A stretch of 64,000 nucleotides of DNA from Shewanella abyssi (GTDB taxonomy: Bacteria; Pseudomonadota; Gammaproteobacteria; Enterobacterales; Shewanellaceae), in NCBI RefSeq assembly GCF_023284025.1, contig NZ_JAKIKR010000015.1:1-64000 (forward strand), written 5' to 3'. Position numbers and translations under genes: made by a program. Below the pieces are notes generated by a model that saw nothing but the letters and a program-made list of their open reading frames with translations, did no database searches and was not told the DNA's origin. Below, piece by piece: positions 43,551 to 53,679 of this stretch. Numbering within the stretch: the first letter of the stretch is position 1; every line of letters begins with the position of its first letter.

Positions 43551-45675
43551 CCCGTTTATCTTCTACCCTTTCGATATGGGGGGTAAACTCAATTTGGGCA
43601 CTCCTCTTGTAGTGTTCGCCTATCTCCAATAAGTCATCAAACACCACGGGTTTACTGATTAAAAATCCCTGAGCATAATCGCACATCATAAAACTCAACT
43701 CGTCGAGTTGCTCTTGGGTTTCGACACCCTCTGCAATCACCCGGATCCCCAGTGCGTGAGCCATCTCAATGGTGGCAATAATCAGCTCTTTGCTAGTATC
43801 ATCACTGTTCATATCTTTGATGAAACTACGATCAATTTTGAGGATTTGGAATGGATAAGTACGCAGGTAGCTGAGTGATGAGTACCCGGTACCAAAGTCA
43901 TCCATAGAGATACAGAAACCGGCTTTGCTGAGTGCCATTAAGGCATCAAGGGTGTAGGCATGGCCACTTAACAGCACGCCTTCAGTGATCTCGAGCTCTA
44001 AGTCTTTAGGCTGCATACCTAACTGGCTTACGCTATCGATAATGAGCTTGACTAAGTTCGGATTTCTAAACTGTCTCGGTGACAGGTTAATGGCTATTCT
44101 GAAATTGTCATCGAAGGTTTTCTGCCACGTTTGTGCAGCCTCTAATGCACGATGCAGAATAAATTCCCCCATAGGTTCTATCACACCCGTCTGCTCGGCA
44201 ATAGGGATAAACTCGGCGGGCGATACGCTGCCAAGGACTGGATTATCCCACCTTAGCAGGGCTTCGGCGCCCATGATGCTGCCATCGCGGATGTCGAGCT
44301 GAATTTGGTAATGAACCTGCAATTCACCGCGCTCTAGCGCACCGTGGATCTGCTCCTCAATGGCTAATCGCCGAGAAACCTCTTTGTTCATCGCATGGGT
44401 GAAGTAAGAATAGGTATTACGACCAATACTCTTGGTATGGTACATTGCGGAATCTGCATTTCTGAGTAGCTCTGATGGCGTCATGCCATCATTAGGGTAA
44501 ATGGCAATACCAATACTGGCAGTCAATATTAGCTGGCGGTTATCGATATAGAATGGCTTTCTGAAGCCGCCAATCAGATTTTCAGCTAAAGGTTGAGCGT
44601 CATCGGCACAGGATAACCCGTCGAGCAAGATAATGAATTCGTCTCCCCCTAAACGACCTACGGTATCCTCTTTACGTGTTGCTTTCATCAATCGGTCGGC
44701 GGCGGTAATCAGCAGTTGGTCACCGGCCTCATGGCCCAATGAATCATTAATTTTTTTGAAGTCATCTAGATCAAGAAAGATAACAGCTAGCATTTTTCCA
44801 CTACGCTCAGTTGACTCTACCAGTTGCTCTAAGCGCCTAAGGGCAAGAAAACGGTTAGGCAGATCGGTTAAGGCATCATAATGTGCTTGGTGACGAATTA
44901 AGGCTTCGGCTTCTAGGCGTTCACTATTGTCATGGAAGGAGATAACAGCACCTATTTTGTTGTTGTTAAATGTCATTGGGTGAGACCAGAATTCAACAGG
45001 AAAGCTACTACCGTCGGCGCGCCAAAAGTGGTCTTCTTTTAGGTGGATGTCGCGTTTCTCTTGCGGATCAATAATTGAGCTAGCTATTGCTCGCTCATCA
45101 TCAGGGTTTTGATGGATTAGGCTACGCATATTACAGGCGATCAGTTGTTCTTCACTGCGGTAACCCAATAGTTTTACGCATTGAGGATTGGCAAATATAC
45201 AACGACCATTTTCATCAACACCATATATAGCCGCAGCAGCAGAGTTTAAAATGGCCGACAGCAGGTGGTTTTTGTTAAGGATCGTTTTTTTATTGGTATC
45301 TTCTTTGGCGGAGATATCTTGTAAGCGACTGAACATGTGGTTAAGTTCGACCTCTAATTCACTTAACTCGCCATATTCACCTATTTTATTGCGGCTATTA
45401 AGGTCTCCATTTGACCAACGACGCACACAGCGAGTGAGATGGCGTATTCGAGGGGTGATCGCCAATAATTGGTAGAGGCTAACACTTAATACAGCGGCAT
45501 TAGCTAGGCAAAATAGGGTTACTGCAAATATCAGAATAAAGTCAAATGGAGGTTTAACAACAAAAATATATATTGCCAAACAGAGTGAAATTACACTGAT
45601 GACTGAAAGAGTAACCTGCCAAGGTTTTAGTGTATGTCGTTTTAGTGTGTATCGTTTCATTGTTAGCATGCGCAT
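43534..45675 (-). CDS. Membrane PAS-GGDEF-EAL cyclic-di-GMP protein
   Basis: 713 residues. Two adjacent membrane helices (about 20-40 and 45-70), a HAMP-like segment (PRIRHLTRCVRRWSNGDL), a short coil and a PAS domain (about 135-260, LNSAAAAIYGVDENGRCIFANPQCVKLLGY) come first. The GGDEF domain (LGGDEF intact) and EAL domain (EALLRW, NLSPRQF, ELEITEGVLL, DDFGTGYSSLSYL, EGVETQ) both keep their catalytic motifs. The first few codons (MRMLTMKRYTLKRHTLK) hold several possible starts. It is convergent with the NUDIX gene. Confidence 0.9.
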   Translation of the reverse strand: MRMLTMKRYTLKRHTLKPWQVTLSVISVISLCLAIYIFVVKPPFDFILIFAVTLFCLANAAVLSVSLYQLLAITPRIRHLTRCVRRWSNGDLNSRNKIGEYGELSELEVELNHMFSRLQDISAKEDTNKKTILNKNHLLSAILNSAAAAIYGVDENGRCIFANPQCVKLLGYRSEEQLIACNMRSLIHQNPDDERAIASSIIDPQEKRDIHLKEDHFWRADGSSFPVEFWSHPMTFNNNKIGAVISFHDNSERLEAEALIRHQAHYDALTDLPNRFLALRRLEQLVESTERSGKMLAVIFLDLDDFKKINDSLGHEAGDQLLITAADRLMKATRKEDTVGRLGGDEFIILLDGLSCADDAQPLAENLIGGFRKPFYIDNRQLILTASIGIAIYPNDGMTPSELLRNADSAMYHTKSIGRNTYSYFTHAMNKEVSRRLAIEEQIHGALERGELQVHYQIQLDIRDGSIMGAEALLRWDNPVLGSVSPAEFIPIAEQTGVIEPMGEFILHRALEAAQTWQKTFDDNFRIAINLSPRQFRNPNLVKLIIDSVSQLGMQPKDLELEITEGVLLSGHAYTLDALMALSKAGFCISMDDFGTGYSSLSYLRTYPFQILKIDRSFIKDMNSDDTSKELIIATIEMAHALGIRVIAEGVETQEQLDELSFMMCDYAQGFLISKPVVFDDLLEIGEHYKRSAQIEFTPHIERVEDKRVKTYG

Positions 45676-46178
45676 TTCCTAACGTTGAGTTGTAAAAACA
45701 GCATATCCTTTGAAAGATCCCCAAGGGAAATGCTGCGGTTCTAGCGCCGCTTTTTTAACAGCAGCTTAGTGTTGAGGAGATCAATGAGATCGCCAAACCA
45801 CCCTAAAACGCCTTGGAGGGGAGGCTTTTTGAGGAGGGGGAATAAAGTCTTTAGAATAACTCCCATCATGACTAAACACCGATTTAGGTGAGTCAATATA
45901 CACATGTGGGAAGCTTGGTTAGAGTTAGAGTTAGAGTTAGAGTTAGAGTTAGAGTTAGCGGCCATTTTAGTCCTTTAAAATAGAAGAAATCAGTCCTTGA
46001 TTACTTGCCTTGCCGATTAAGTATAGGATCGAATTTATGAAACAGGAAACACACAATTATTCAATAGAACATCTATTTGAATGGTAAGTGTTTTTCACTG
46101 GTAAATTTACGCTTTAACACTAGAATCTTCTTTATAATTTGAAAAATAAGCTATTTAACTGAGGGGTATGAGTAAAAG
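45676..46178. other. Spacer between GGDEF-EAL and RidA genes
   Basis: About 500 bp. A minus-strand frame at 45741-45965 (74 codons) starts with a Ser-Asn run made entirely by the hexanucleotide repeat at 45919-45959. It lacks a ribosome site and family resemblance, so I do not call it a gene. The rest shows no feature. Confidence 0.5.
45919..45959. repeat. GTTAGA hexanucleotide tandem repeat
   Basis: About seven uninterrupted copies of the 6-bp unit TTAGAG/GTTAGA, ending GTTAGCG. Perfect short repeats of this kind are prone to slippage. On the minus strand they read as alternating Ser-Asn codons. Confidence 0.9.
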
Positions 46179-46532
46179 ATGAGTATAGAAAGAATTGAAA
46201 CTACGAGTCGCATGAGTCGAATCGTTAAGCATAACGGTACTATCTATTTGTGTGGTCAGGTCTGTAAGGATGCTGAACAAGGGATCACCGAGCAAACGAG
46301 CTCAATGCTGGAAAAAGTCGATGCCTTGTTAGCGCAAGCGGGTAGTGATAAGGAACATATACTGTCAGCGACAATCTACGTTAAAGATATGCAGTATTTC
46401 GCCGAGATGAATGCCGTTTGGGATGCTTGGGTGTCAGAAGGTCATGCACCTGCGCGGGCTTGTGTTGCCGCTAAAATGGCACGGGAGGCGTTGTTGGTTG
46501 AAATATCGATAGTGGCTGCTGAAAAAGCCTAA
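46179..46532 (+). CDS. RidA-family protein (YoaB-like)
   Basis: 117 residues of the Rid/YjgF family: [73 protein letters not shown] followed by [24 protein letters not shown]. The conserved Arg of active RidA (in PARACV) is present, so deamination of reactive enamines/imines is possible. The sequence is closer to the YoaB subgroup than to RidA itself. It is cytosolic and monocistronic. Confidence 0.88.
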   Translation: MSIERIETTSRMSRIVKHNGTIYLCGQVCKDAEQGITEQTSSMLEKVDALLAQAGSDKEHILSATIYVKDMQYFAEMNAVWDAWVSEGHAPARACVAAKMAREALLVEISIVAAEKA

Positions 46533-46660
46533 TGCTACAGCATCGAGGTGAGTGAAGAGTCATCTCGACCTTTAACTCGTGAATGTCAGTTATGCAGGAG
46601 CAATAACTGACCTTGATTAAAGCCCATTAAATTCCCACTGAAACCTGCACATTCACGTGG

Positions 46661-46676
46661 CTTGGGTATATACTGC
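46661..46676 (+). promoter_or_regulatory. Partial LexA-like half site and -10 before uvrD
   Basis: TTGGGTATATACT resembles the left two-thirds of the E. coli uvrD SOS box, but the right half-site is lost. The same stretch offers a TATACT -10 element. SOS control is therefore doubtful. Confidence 0.25.
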
Positions 46677-46701
46677 CAGCTTGATTTTTTTGGAGGCAAT
46701 A

Positions 46702-48867
46702 ATGGACGTATCTACTTTACTAGACGGCCTAAATGACAAGCAGCGTGAAGCCGTAGGGGCTCCGCAATCGAGTATGTTGATCTTGGCCGGCGCGGGCAGT
46801 GGTAAAACTCGGGTGTTAACACACCGAATCGCTTGGTTAATGCAGGTCGAACAGCAAAGTCCCTATGCCATTTTGGCGGTAACCTTTACCAACAAAGCGG
46901 CCAAGGAGATGCGTGAGCGGGTAGAGAAAGTGGCTGGTGGCAATATGAGCCGCATGTGGATTGGCACATTCCACGGGTTAGCCCATCGATTACTGCGTAC
47001 CCATTATAAAGATGCCAACCTGCCGCAGAGTTTCCAGATCTTAGATTCTGACGATCAACTGCGCTTGATCAAACGTATTTTAAAAAGCCTTCAGTTGGAT
47101 GAAAAACAGTATCCTCCGAGACAGGCTCAAGGTTATATCAATGGCAAGAAAGACTTAGGTCTTCGCCCGTCACATATCGACGCTGGCGGCTTTCCGATAG
47201 AGCAAAATCTGCTTAAGATTTATCAGGTTTATCAAGATTCTTGCAACCGTGCCGGTCTGGTAGATTTTGCCGAAATCTTATTGCGAGCCCATGAACTTTG
47301 GCTTAACAAACCGCATATTCTGGACCATTATCAAGACCGATTTAAACATATTTTGGTGGATGAGTTTCAAGATACTAACGCCATTCAATATGCATGGATC
47401 CGTGTGCTCGCAGGCTCAAGCGCCAATGTGATGATAGTGGGTGATGATGACCAATCTATTTACGGTTGGCGTGGCGCTCAAGTAGAGAACTTACATAAAT
47501 TTCTAGGCGATTTTCCTGCGGCGCAAACTATCCGTCTAGAGCAGAACTATCGCTCTAGCGGTAATATTCTAAACGCTTCCAATGAGCTTATTGCTAACAA
47601 TCCAGATCGTATGGGTAAAAAACTGTGGACCGACGATAAAGACGGTGAGCCGATAGGGCTTTATTGTGCATTTAACGAGATGGACGAAGCACGGTTTATT
47701 GTGGGTCGCATTAACGACTGGCAAGACGAGGGCGGCAAGTTAGAAGATTGCGCCATCTTATATCGCTCGAACGCGCAATCCCGTGTACTCGAGGAAGCGT
47801 TATTGCATAAAGGCGTCGCCTACCGGATCTATGGTGGTCTACGATTTTTCGATCGCCAAGAGATTAAAGATGCGATGGGTTACCTGCGCCTCATCAGTAA
47901 CAAAAATGATGATGCCGCCTTCGAGCGAGTGGTTAACACACCTGCACGCGGTATCGGTGGCCGAACGTTAGACATAATGCGTACCACTGCTCGCCAACAA
48001 GAGCTCACCATGTGGGACACTTGCCTGCGCTTACTTGAAGAAAAAGTCCTCAGCGGACGCGCGGCTAATGCAGTACGTGGTTTTATGGACTTGATTGTTG
48101 CTTTGCGAGTCGACACCGAAGAGTTGTCGCTGCACCGACGCACAGATCATGTGATCCAAGAGTCTGGCCTTAAGTTGATGTATGAGACTGAAAAAGGCGA
48201 AAAAGCGAGAGCTCGAGTAGAGAACTTAGAGGAGCTAGTGACTGCAGCGCGCAGCTTTATGGTACCTGAAGAGCTTGAAGATATGGGTGAGCTTAGTGCC
48301 TTTTTATCTCACGCTGCACTTGAAGCGGGCGAAGGACAAGCTGATGAGTTCACCGATGCGGTGCAGTTAATGACGTTGCACTCTGCCAAAGGTCTTGAGT
48401 TCCCAATGGTGTTTATGGCGGGCGTAGAGGAGGGGTTATTCCCTAGTCAAATGGCAATTGATGAAGGTGACCGACTCGATGAAGAGCGGCGCCTCTGTTA
48501 TGTCGGCATGACCCGTGCAATGCAAAAACTCTACATCACCTATGCTGAATCTCGGCGTATTTATGGTCGAGAAAGCTTTGCACGGCCATCTCGATTTGTA
48601 AAAGAGATCCCAGAAAAATATGTACAAGAGATCCGTATGCGCACCCAAGTGTCGGCGCCTGCGGTCAGTACTCGCTTTAGTAAGCAAGATAGTTCGTTTA
48701 ATGAATCAGGCTTTAAGATTGGCCAAAAAGTCAGTCATCCTAAATTTGGCGAAGGCGCGGTGACTAACTACGAAGGTAGCGGCGCTCAAGCTCGAATTCA
48801 GGTTAACTTCTTAGATGTTGGCAGCAAGTGGTTAGTCATTGCCTATGCACGCTTAGAGAAGGTGTAA
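46702..48867 (+). CDS. uvrD: DNA helicase II
   Basis: 721 residues from ATG 46702, with GGAGG six bases upstream (E. coli UvrD has 720); an in-frame extension to 46657 is not supported. SF1A helicase motifs: Q motif LNDKQREAV, Walker A LAGAGSGKT (K35), Ia TFTNKAAKEM, Walker B VDEFQDTN, III DDQSIYGWRGA, IV QNYRSSGNI, V TLHSAKGLEFPMVF, VI RRLCYVGMTRA. The C-terminal Tudor-like domain (FKIGQKVSHPKFGEGAV) binds RNA polymerase. It acts in mismatch and nucleotide-excision repair. Confidence 0.97.
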   Translation: MDVSTLLDGLNDKQREAVGAPQSSMLILAGAGSGKTRVLTHRIAWLMQVEQQSPYAILAVTFTNKAAKEMRERVEKVAGGNMSRMWIGTFHGLAHRLLRTHYKDANLPQSFQILDSDDQLRLIKRILKSLQLDEKQYPPRQAQGYINGKKDLGLRPSHIDAGGFPIEQNLLKIYQVYQDSCNRAGLVDFAEILLRAHELWLNKPHILDHYQDRFKHILVDEFQDTNAIQYAWIRVLAGSSANVMIVGDDDQSIYGWRGAQVENLHKFLGDFPAAQTIRLEQNYRSSGNILNASNELIANNPDRMGKKLWTDDKDGEPIGLYCAFNEMDEARFIVGRINDWQDEGGKLEDCAILYRSNAQSRVLEEALLHKGVAYRIYGGLRFFDRQEIKDAMGYLRLISNKNDDAAFERVVNTPARGIGGRTLDIMRTTARQQELTMWDTCLRLLEEKVLSGRAANAVRGFMDLIVALRVDTEELSLHRRTDHVIQESGLKLMYETEKGEKARARVENLEELVTAARSFMVPEELEDMGELSAFLSHAALEAGEGQADEFTDAVQLMTLHSAKGLEFPMVFMAGVEEGLFPSQMAIDEGDRLDEERRLCYVGMTRAMQKLYITYAESRRIYGRESFARPSRFVKEIPEKYVQEIRMRTQVSAPAVSTRFSKQDSSFNESGFKIGQKVSHPKFGEGAVTNYEGSGAQARIQVNFLDVGSKWLVIAYARLEKV

Positions 48868-48976
48868 TAACGCTATTGTCACCGGATTGACGATAGCGGT
48901 TGAATACTGTTTCAGCTCAGTCATAATGCGGGTATAAATTACAGGCCGAAGACACGTTTTAGGAGAGCCTAATAAA

Positions 48977-49840
48977 ATGAATTTAAGGGATAAATTGGAT
49001 GTCTACCTGCGACTTACTCGCATAGACCGTCCCATTGGCACCTTGCTACTATTGTGGCCCTGCTTGATGGCGTTGATGTTTGCAGCAGGAGGCATGCCAG
49101 ACATTAAAGTGCTGATTATCTTTATCGTTGGTGTCGTTGTGATGCGCGCTTGTGGCTGTGTGATCAATGACTACGCTGACAGAAACCTCGATGCACACGT
49201 TGAACGCACACAATCTAGACCCTTAGCCAGTGGCGAAATTAGCAGTAAAGAAGCACTGTTGTTGTTTGTCGTTATGGCGCTATTTGCATTCAGTCTGGTG
49301 TTGTTGTTAAACCCGCTGGTGGTCAAGCTTTCAGTTGTCGGTATTATTCTTACCATTATCTACCCCTTTACCAAGCGTTACACCAATATGCCACAGATGT
49401 TTTTGGGCACAGTCTGGAGCTGGTCTATCCCGATGGCTTATGCAGCACAAACAGGCTCTGTTCCGGTTGAAGCATGGTGGTTATTTGCAGCCAATTGGTG
49501 CTGGACGATCGCTTACGACACCATGTATGCCATGGTTGATCGTGATGATGATCTCAGGGTGGGTATCAAGTCGACGGCTATTTTATTTGGCCGATATGAT
49601 CGACAAATCATTGCTGGATTTCAGATGGCAGCGCTTACCTGTTTTATTATTGCCGGGGCTATCGCCGGACGAGGTGAAATTTTTGGCTTAGGTATTTTGG
49701 CATTTATCGGTTTTGCGCTTTACCAGCAAAAACTGATTTATGGCCGCGAGAGAGCACCTTGCTTCAAGGCTTTCTTAAATAATAACTGGGCAGGAATGGT
49801 GCTTTTTGTCGCGCTAGGGCTAGATTACTTAGTTCTTTAG
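48977..49840 (+). CDS. ubiA: 4-hydroxybenzoate octaprenyltransferase
   Basis: 287 residues, multi-helix membrane enzyme that attaches the polyprenyl tail to 4-hydroxybenzoate in ubiquinone synthesis. Both aspartate-rich motifs are present: [23 protein letters not shown] and [25 protein letters not shown]. The N-terminus [24 protein letters not shown] is typical of UbiA. The usual partner ubiC is not adjacent here. It ends with tandem hairpins. Confidence 0.97.
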   Translation: MNLRDKLDVYLRLTRIDRPIGTLLLLWPCLMALMFAAGGMPDIKVLIIFIVGVVVMRACGCVINDYADRNLDAHVERTQSRPLASGEISSKEALLLFVVMALFAFSLVLLLNPLVVKLSVVGIILTIIYPFTKRYTNMPQMFLGTVWSWSIPMAYAAQTGSVPVEAWWLFAANWCWTIAYDTMYAMVDRDDDLRVGIKSTAILFGRYDRQIIAGFQMAALTCFIIAGAIAGRGEIFGLGILAFIGFALYQQKLIYGRERAPCFKAFLNNNWAGMVLFVALGLDYLVL

Positions 49841-49858
49841 CTTAGCTGAACCCGATCT

Positions 49859-49919
49859 AACCTTGCTTCGGCAAGGTTAATACCATCAAAAAAACGTCTT
49901 CTCCTGAAGGCGTTTTTTT
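49859..49919 (+). terminator. Tandem hairpins ending ubiA
   Basis: First hairpin AACCTTGC-TTCG-GCAAGGTT (49859-49878), a very stable UUCG tetraloop without a T run; second, AAAAAACG(T)CTTC-TCCT-GAAG(G)CGTTTTTT (49888-49919), a standard terminator. Confidence 0.85.
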
Positions 49920-50126
49920 ATATGCGGCTTTTATTCTTCATTGCGATAGGTTTCTAGGTAAATGCCATTAGACGGTCACTATTCCTGTCTATACTTACCG
50001 ATAGTCGATGAATTATCTACAGTTTAAGGTCGCTATAAGCTCTGCTTTCAAGAACAAGGCATATTACACAGGTGGCTCGACCTAATCGTAACAAACAAAA
50101 GGAGTTGTTTGGATGGAGGAGAGCTT

Positions 50127-50663
50127 ATGTCATATTGGGTAACCACATTCGATGCTAGCCAGTGGGCTGATTATGAGTTGGCACTGCTGATGGTGGCCAT
50201 TCTCATTTTGGTTATTTGGCTACCGCTATGTTTGCTTAAGCCCCAAGGGGTGATGCGTTGGATCATTGCAGTATGTAGCTGCGTTATTATAAGTGGCTTA
50301 TGCCTGACAAGCCGGGTGGACGCGTTGCAACTCAGTACATTATTGAGCAAGGGCCAAAATATAGAAGTACTCGACGGCAGCTACCGTTATGGCCGTTATC
50401 ACTTCCCGCATAATTCAGCTCATGGGGTCGACTTTCGAGAGATCCACATCGGTGCTCGCATACTAAAACTTTACCACTCTGGCTATCTTCAGCACCCGCG
50501 TTGCTACCGTAATTTTTATAACACTAATGAGTTTACTGAAAACGCCAAATTACGTTTGTACATACATTGGTATGAACATGAGTTTGTGTATAAAAATGAT
50601 GTCATCAAACTAAAAACACCCTGCATTTTACGTATTGAACAGCGTGGTGACGAGGCAGTTTAA
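50127..50663 (+). CDS. Uncharacterised membrane protein
   Basis: 178 residues from ATG 50127 (MSYWVTTFDASQWADYELALLMVAILILVIWLPLCLL), with GGAGGAG five bases upstream. Two N-terminal membrane helices (about 18-38 and 50-66) precede a soluble, probably periplasmic domain (HFPHNSAHGVDFREIHIGARILKLYHSGYLQHPRCYRNFYN ... LRLYIHWYEHEFVYKNDVIKLKTPCILRIE) with two Cys and many aromatic residues. I do not recognise the family. It overlaps the convergent esterase gene by 4 bp. Confidence 0.6.
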   Translation: MSYWVTTFDASQWADYELALLMVAILILVIWLPLCLLKPQGVMRWIIAVCSCVIISGLCLTSRVDALQLSTLLSKGQNIEVLDGSYRYGRYHFPHNSAHGVDFREIHIGARILKLYHSGYLQHPRCYRNFYNTNEFTENAKLRLYIHWYEHEFVYKNDVIKLKTPCILRIEQRGDEAV

Positions 50664-51616
50664 GCCCCATTGTTACTCACACCATCCTTGACATTGAAAA
50701 GCCAGTACAGCCCTTGTATTGCGCTGGTGGGAAAGGCGGTTTCATGGCTGGCATCATCGATGACAAGTAGCTTAGTGGTTATTGTCTTACTTAGGGGACT
50801 ACCGATGTGCTTGGAGGGTTCTTGGCTGATATTCACCTTGTCGAGAGCAGCCTTAAACGCTTGGGCATCGCCCACCATGTCAAAGTTGGAATAACCATTA
50901 CTGCCATTATGTTCAAGCTCGCCAATGCCGATAAAGACATTAACCTTAAGCTTAGAAAGTGACCTTTTACGTTGCTGTAAAAGATCAAAAATCATCTGTT
51001 TATGCCACCAAAACGATGGACTGCCCAACACGTAGTTACGGAACATTTCAGGCTGTTCTAACAGAATGTAGGCACCAAATAGTCCCCCTAATGAGTTACC
51101 AACATAAGTGCGTTGGCTCGGATCTGTTCTAAAATGTTGTTGAACATAGGGCAGCACTTTTTCTTGCAAGAAGGCAACGTGTCGAGCAGCGTCTCCAGTC
51201 TGTTTTTTCCAGCTTTTATCTACAGAAGGGGTGTAATTGCGCACCCGGCTTTTGTCACCCCTAAGGCCTTTTTGCCAAGATACACCCACCAAAATAGCCT
51301 GCTGCATCGCATTTGAATTCATCGGGAATCGTGTTGCACCGGAGACAATCTGAAAAGCGTACATGGCATCGGTGATATAGATAACCGGGTAACGATGGTG
51401 CTTATTGGTGTCTGTGTCATAGCCCTTCGGCAGTTTAACAAACAGCTCGTAGGCTCTGTCTGCATCGTTGATCTGGATTGTTTGCGTGCGAGGAATATTA
51501 AAAGGTGTAGTGCTCTCTGCGGCCTTCACAGGTGCTATCGTCATACTACAGATGAATAACCCCAATAGAGAGATTAGTAGTGGTCTAGGCAAGGTGAACG
51601 GTATGACTTTAAACAC
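50660..51616 (-). CDS. Secreted esterase (IroE/BesA-like alpha/beta hydrolase)
   Basis: About 318 residues from the likely GTG start at 51616 (AGGA nine bases upstream); a longer frame reaches 51673. The signal peptide VIPFTLPRPLLISLLGLFICSMTIAPVKA|AE exports it. PF00756-type hydrolase: nucleophile in YVGNSLGGLFGAY, oxyanion/acid region FIGIGELEHNG, probable His in IDDASHETAF. It belongs to the same superfamily as the 7.7-kb esterase but is clearly a different lineage and has normal base composition. Siderophore or feruloyl-ester cleavage is possible, but there is no iron gene nearby. Confidence 0.8.
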   Translation of the reverse strand: MFKVIPFTLPRPLLISLLGLFICSMTIAPVKAAESTTPFNIPRTQTIQINDADRAYELFVKLPKGYDTDTNKHHRYPVIYITDAMYAFQIVSGATRFPMNSNAMQQAILVGVSWQKGLRGDKSRVRNYTPSVDKSWKKQTGDAARHVAFLQEKVLPYVQQHFRTDPSQRTYVGNSLGGLFGAYILLEQPEMFRNYVLGSPSFWWHKQMIFDLLQQRKRSLSKLKVNVFIGIGELEHNGSNGYSNFDMVGDAQAFKAALDKVNISQEPSKHIGSPLSKTITTKLLVIDDASHETAFPTSAIQGLYWLFNVKDGVSNNGA

Positions 51617-51792
51617 AATACTTCGTCCTGAAGATAAAAATGGGTCAACAAACATACCTGCAACTAAGTGCAATGAACAGCTTGTTGGTTGTTAAAGTTA
51701 GTTGCCGCTCTGGCAAGAATTAACCTTTTGCTAACACTATCTATCTTTGCCTTTTTTGCGTAAGTTAGGCTGTTTAATTGCAGGGAGCCAGT

Positions 51793-52860
51793 ATGCGGCG
51801 CAGCGTAAAACTTAGAGTCAGCTTTTTAGCACTCGCTATCATCAGTTATGTGATTGGGTTTAATTTTCTACCAGAGTCACTGACCAGTGATGACGATATG
51901 TCAAAATTGGTCGTGGTTGCAGGTCTCTATTTTGTCTTTCTCCCCATCCTATATTGGTTTTGGATAATTAAAGCGGGTAAGCAAAAACCGTGGAAGTTAC
52001 TGCTGATTTTCAGCCTTAGCGGCTTAATGGCACGGCTGAGTTTTCCCGCAGAAATTGCCAGCTACTTCGAATTTATCATGTGGTTAAGGTATCCCATTAT
52101 CGCGATATTGCTACTGATAGAATTCTACCTTATGTACAGTATCATTAAGGGCTTATGGCAAGCTCGCAGCATGAAAGGCGATCCCAGGGTCCATATCGTC
52201 GATAAATATCAAGATGAAGATGATAAGAAGCGCTCTTTAGCACTGGTGTTAGCGTCGGAGCCTGCAAGTTGGTATTACGCTATCCCTTGGTTTAGTCGTC
52301 AGCATGTCAGCAGTGATTACTCGATTGACTTACTGTCGGGAAAGCCTTGGGCGTGGTTAGCAATGTTGCTGGGGACGTTAAGTGCTGCTGTTGGCGTTTA
52401 TATACTGCTTAGCTCCTGGAGCGAGTTAGTCGCTATTATCCTGTCGAGTATTATCGCTTACGGTGTGGTGTTTGTGACGGCTAACTATCGAGTATCGAAG
52501 CATTACTCAATCTATATTCAACAAGATAAGTTAGTTATCAATAATAGTATGTGGGGTTTTTTAGCGATAGATATTGCCGATATTGAGCGAGTCGAGGTGG
52601 GGTGTTGGGATAAAATAAGTACTACTGAGGAGAGTGAAAAAGAGGCTGAACAGCTATGTTTCGGTCGAGGTAAGCAAGCCAATCTACAGCTCAAATTTAG
52701 TCAGCCGCAAACTTACTTTGGCGCACTTGGACAATTACCAGAGCAGCTCAGCGAGCTTAAGCTGGTGGTTAACGAACCTCAAAAGCTAGCTGATGAGCTT
52801 GAGCTATTGCGTATAGAATATGTTGAAATGACAACTATTGAAGTCGCCAAAGCAGGGTGA
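51793..52860 (+). CDS. Uncharacterised multi-helix membrane protein
   Basis: 355 residues from ATG 51793 (MRRSVKLRVSFLALAIISYVIGFNFL), with GGGAG six bases upstream. Four N-terminal membrane helices (up to about 120) and two more (about 190-240) flank a ~70-residue hydrophilic loop (DKYQDEDDKKRSLALVLASEPASWYYAIPWFSRQHVSSDY). The C-terminal ~120 residues (ISIYIQQDKLVINNSMWGFLAIDIADIERVEVGCWDK ...) look like a small beta-rich PH-like domain. The family is not recognised. Confidence 0.6.
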   Translation: MRRSVKLRVSFLALAIISYVIGFNFLPESLTSDDDMSKLVVVAGLYFVFLPILYWFWIIKAGKQKPWKLLLIFSLSGLMARLSFPAEIASYFEFIMWLRYPIIAILLLIEFYLMYSIIKGLWQARSMKGDPRVHIVDKYQDEDDKKRSLALVLASEPASWYYAIPWFSRQHVSSDYSIDLLSGKPWAWLAMLLGTLSAAVGVYILLSSWSELVAIILSSIIAYGVVFVTANYRVSKHYSIYIQQDKLVINNSMWGFLAIDIADIERVEVGCWDKISTTEESEKEAEQLCFGRGKQANLQLKFSQPQTYFGALGQLPEQLSELKLVVNEPQKLADELELLRIEYVEMTTIEVAKAG

Positions 52861-53002
52861 GTTAGAGTTGAAATAAATCAAACTCTCTGGTGTACAACCT
52901 TCAGTTAATCATTTTTCAGTTAACTCTGATATACGATCATTTGATGCACCTAATGCCTAAAGAACACGCTGAATGCGATCGAGTAGCGAGTATTTAGTCA
53001 TG

Positions 53003-53491
53003 TTACTTTGATTGTGAGTGTTCGCATGCGTGCATCTCTATTGTCTTACGAAAGTCTCCTGAAACTGAAAATACCAGTATCTTCTTAGACTTTAAGTAAT
53101 TCGTATTGCCGTTGTCATGATTTTTACACGGTTGCGACTTTCCGTAAGGTATAAACACATCAATGCTGTTCATCTCTCCCCATCGCTGAATATACGAAAT
53201 CCGAATATCTGAAATAGAAACACCAGTTAAATTACTATAGAGCTTATTTGATATCTTCATGTCAATACCATCAACCGCCACAGACAGTTTACTGAGCTGC
53301 TGTTTGTTTGATGGCCAAACTGAAGTCTTATTAACATACTCAACAGCCAGGTTGTATGGGATAGATTTCAGTGTTCCTTTCTCGCCAATAAGGCCAGAAT
53401 GTTCGATTTTCATTATCGTAGGATGCACTAATGCAGCTGAATTTACTGCGCTAGATAATAAGAGAGTAATTATAAATGTGATTATTTTCAT
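53003..53491 (-). CDS. Uncharacterised exported protein
   Basis: 162 residues. The signal peptide is MKIITFIITLLLSSAVNSA|AL. The mature part is small and beta-rich with two Cys near the C-terminus (QPCKNHD, EMHACEHS) that could form a disulfide. No family is recognised. It is AT-rich and sits beside the repeat region at 53.5-54.4 kb, so it may be part of an accessory segment. Presence of a real signal peptide supports it as a gene. Confidence 0.5.
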   Translation of the reverse strand: MKIITFIITLLLSSAVNSAALVHPTIMKIEHSGLIGEKGTLKSIPYNLAVEYVNKTSVWPSNKQQLSKLSVAVDGIDMKISNKLYSNLTGVSISDIRISYIQRWGEMNSIDVFIPYGKSQPCKNHDNGNTNYLKSKKILVFSVSGDFRKTIEMHACEHSQSK

Positions 53492-53679
53492 ATATACACT
53501 AACAGCCCATGCAATAGTCGCTTGATAACGTTCTTGGCGACGAAGTGATTTTGCTTCACGCTATCACTGCTAACGAGTTGCTGTAAATGGATTCTTTCTA
53601 AGGAGGGGCTCATGAAAAGCACTGTTTTGGAAGAATAAAGAGAGCCTAACTTGGTTCTTGAATCGAATGTATAGCTAAT

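Noticed and set aside
45741..45965. 74-codon frame beginning with a Ser-Asn repeat
   Set aside because: The repeat is generated by the hexanucleotide microsatellite; no ribosome site and no recognisable protein family.
46661..46676. LexA box upstream of uvrD
   Set aside because: Only the left part matches the E. coli uvrD box; the CAG half-site is missing at the right distance. Kept only as a low-confidence site.
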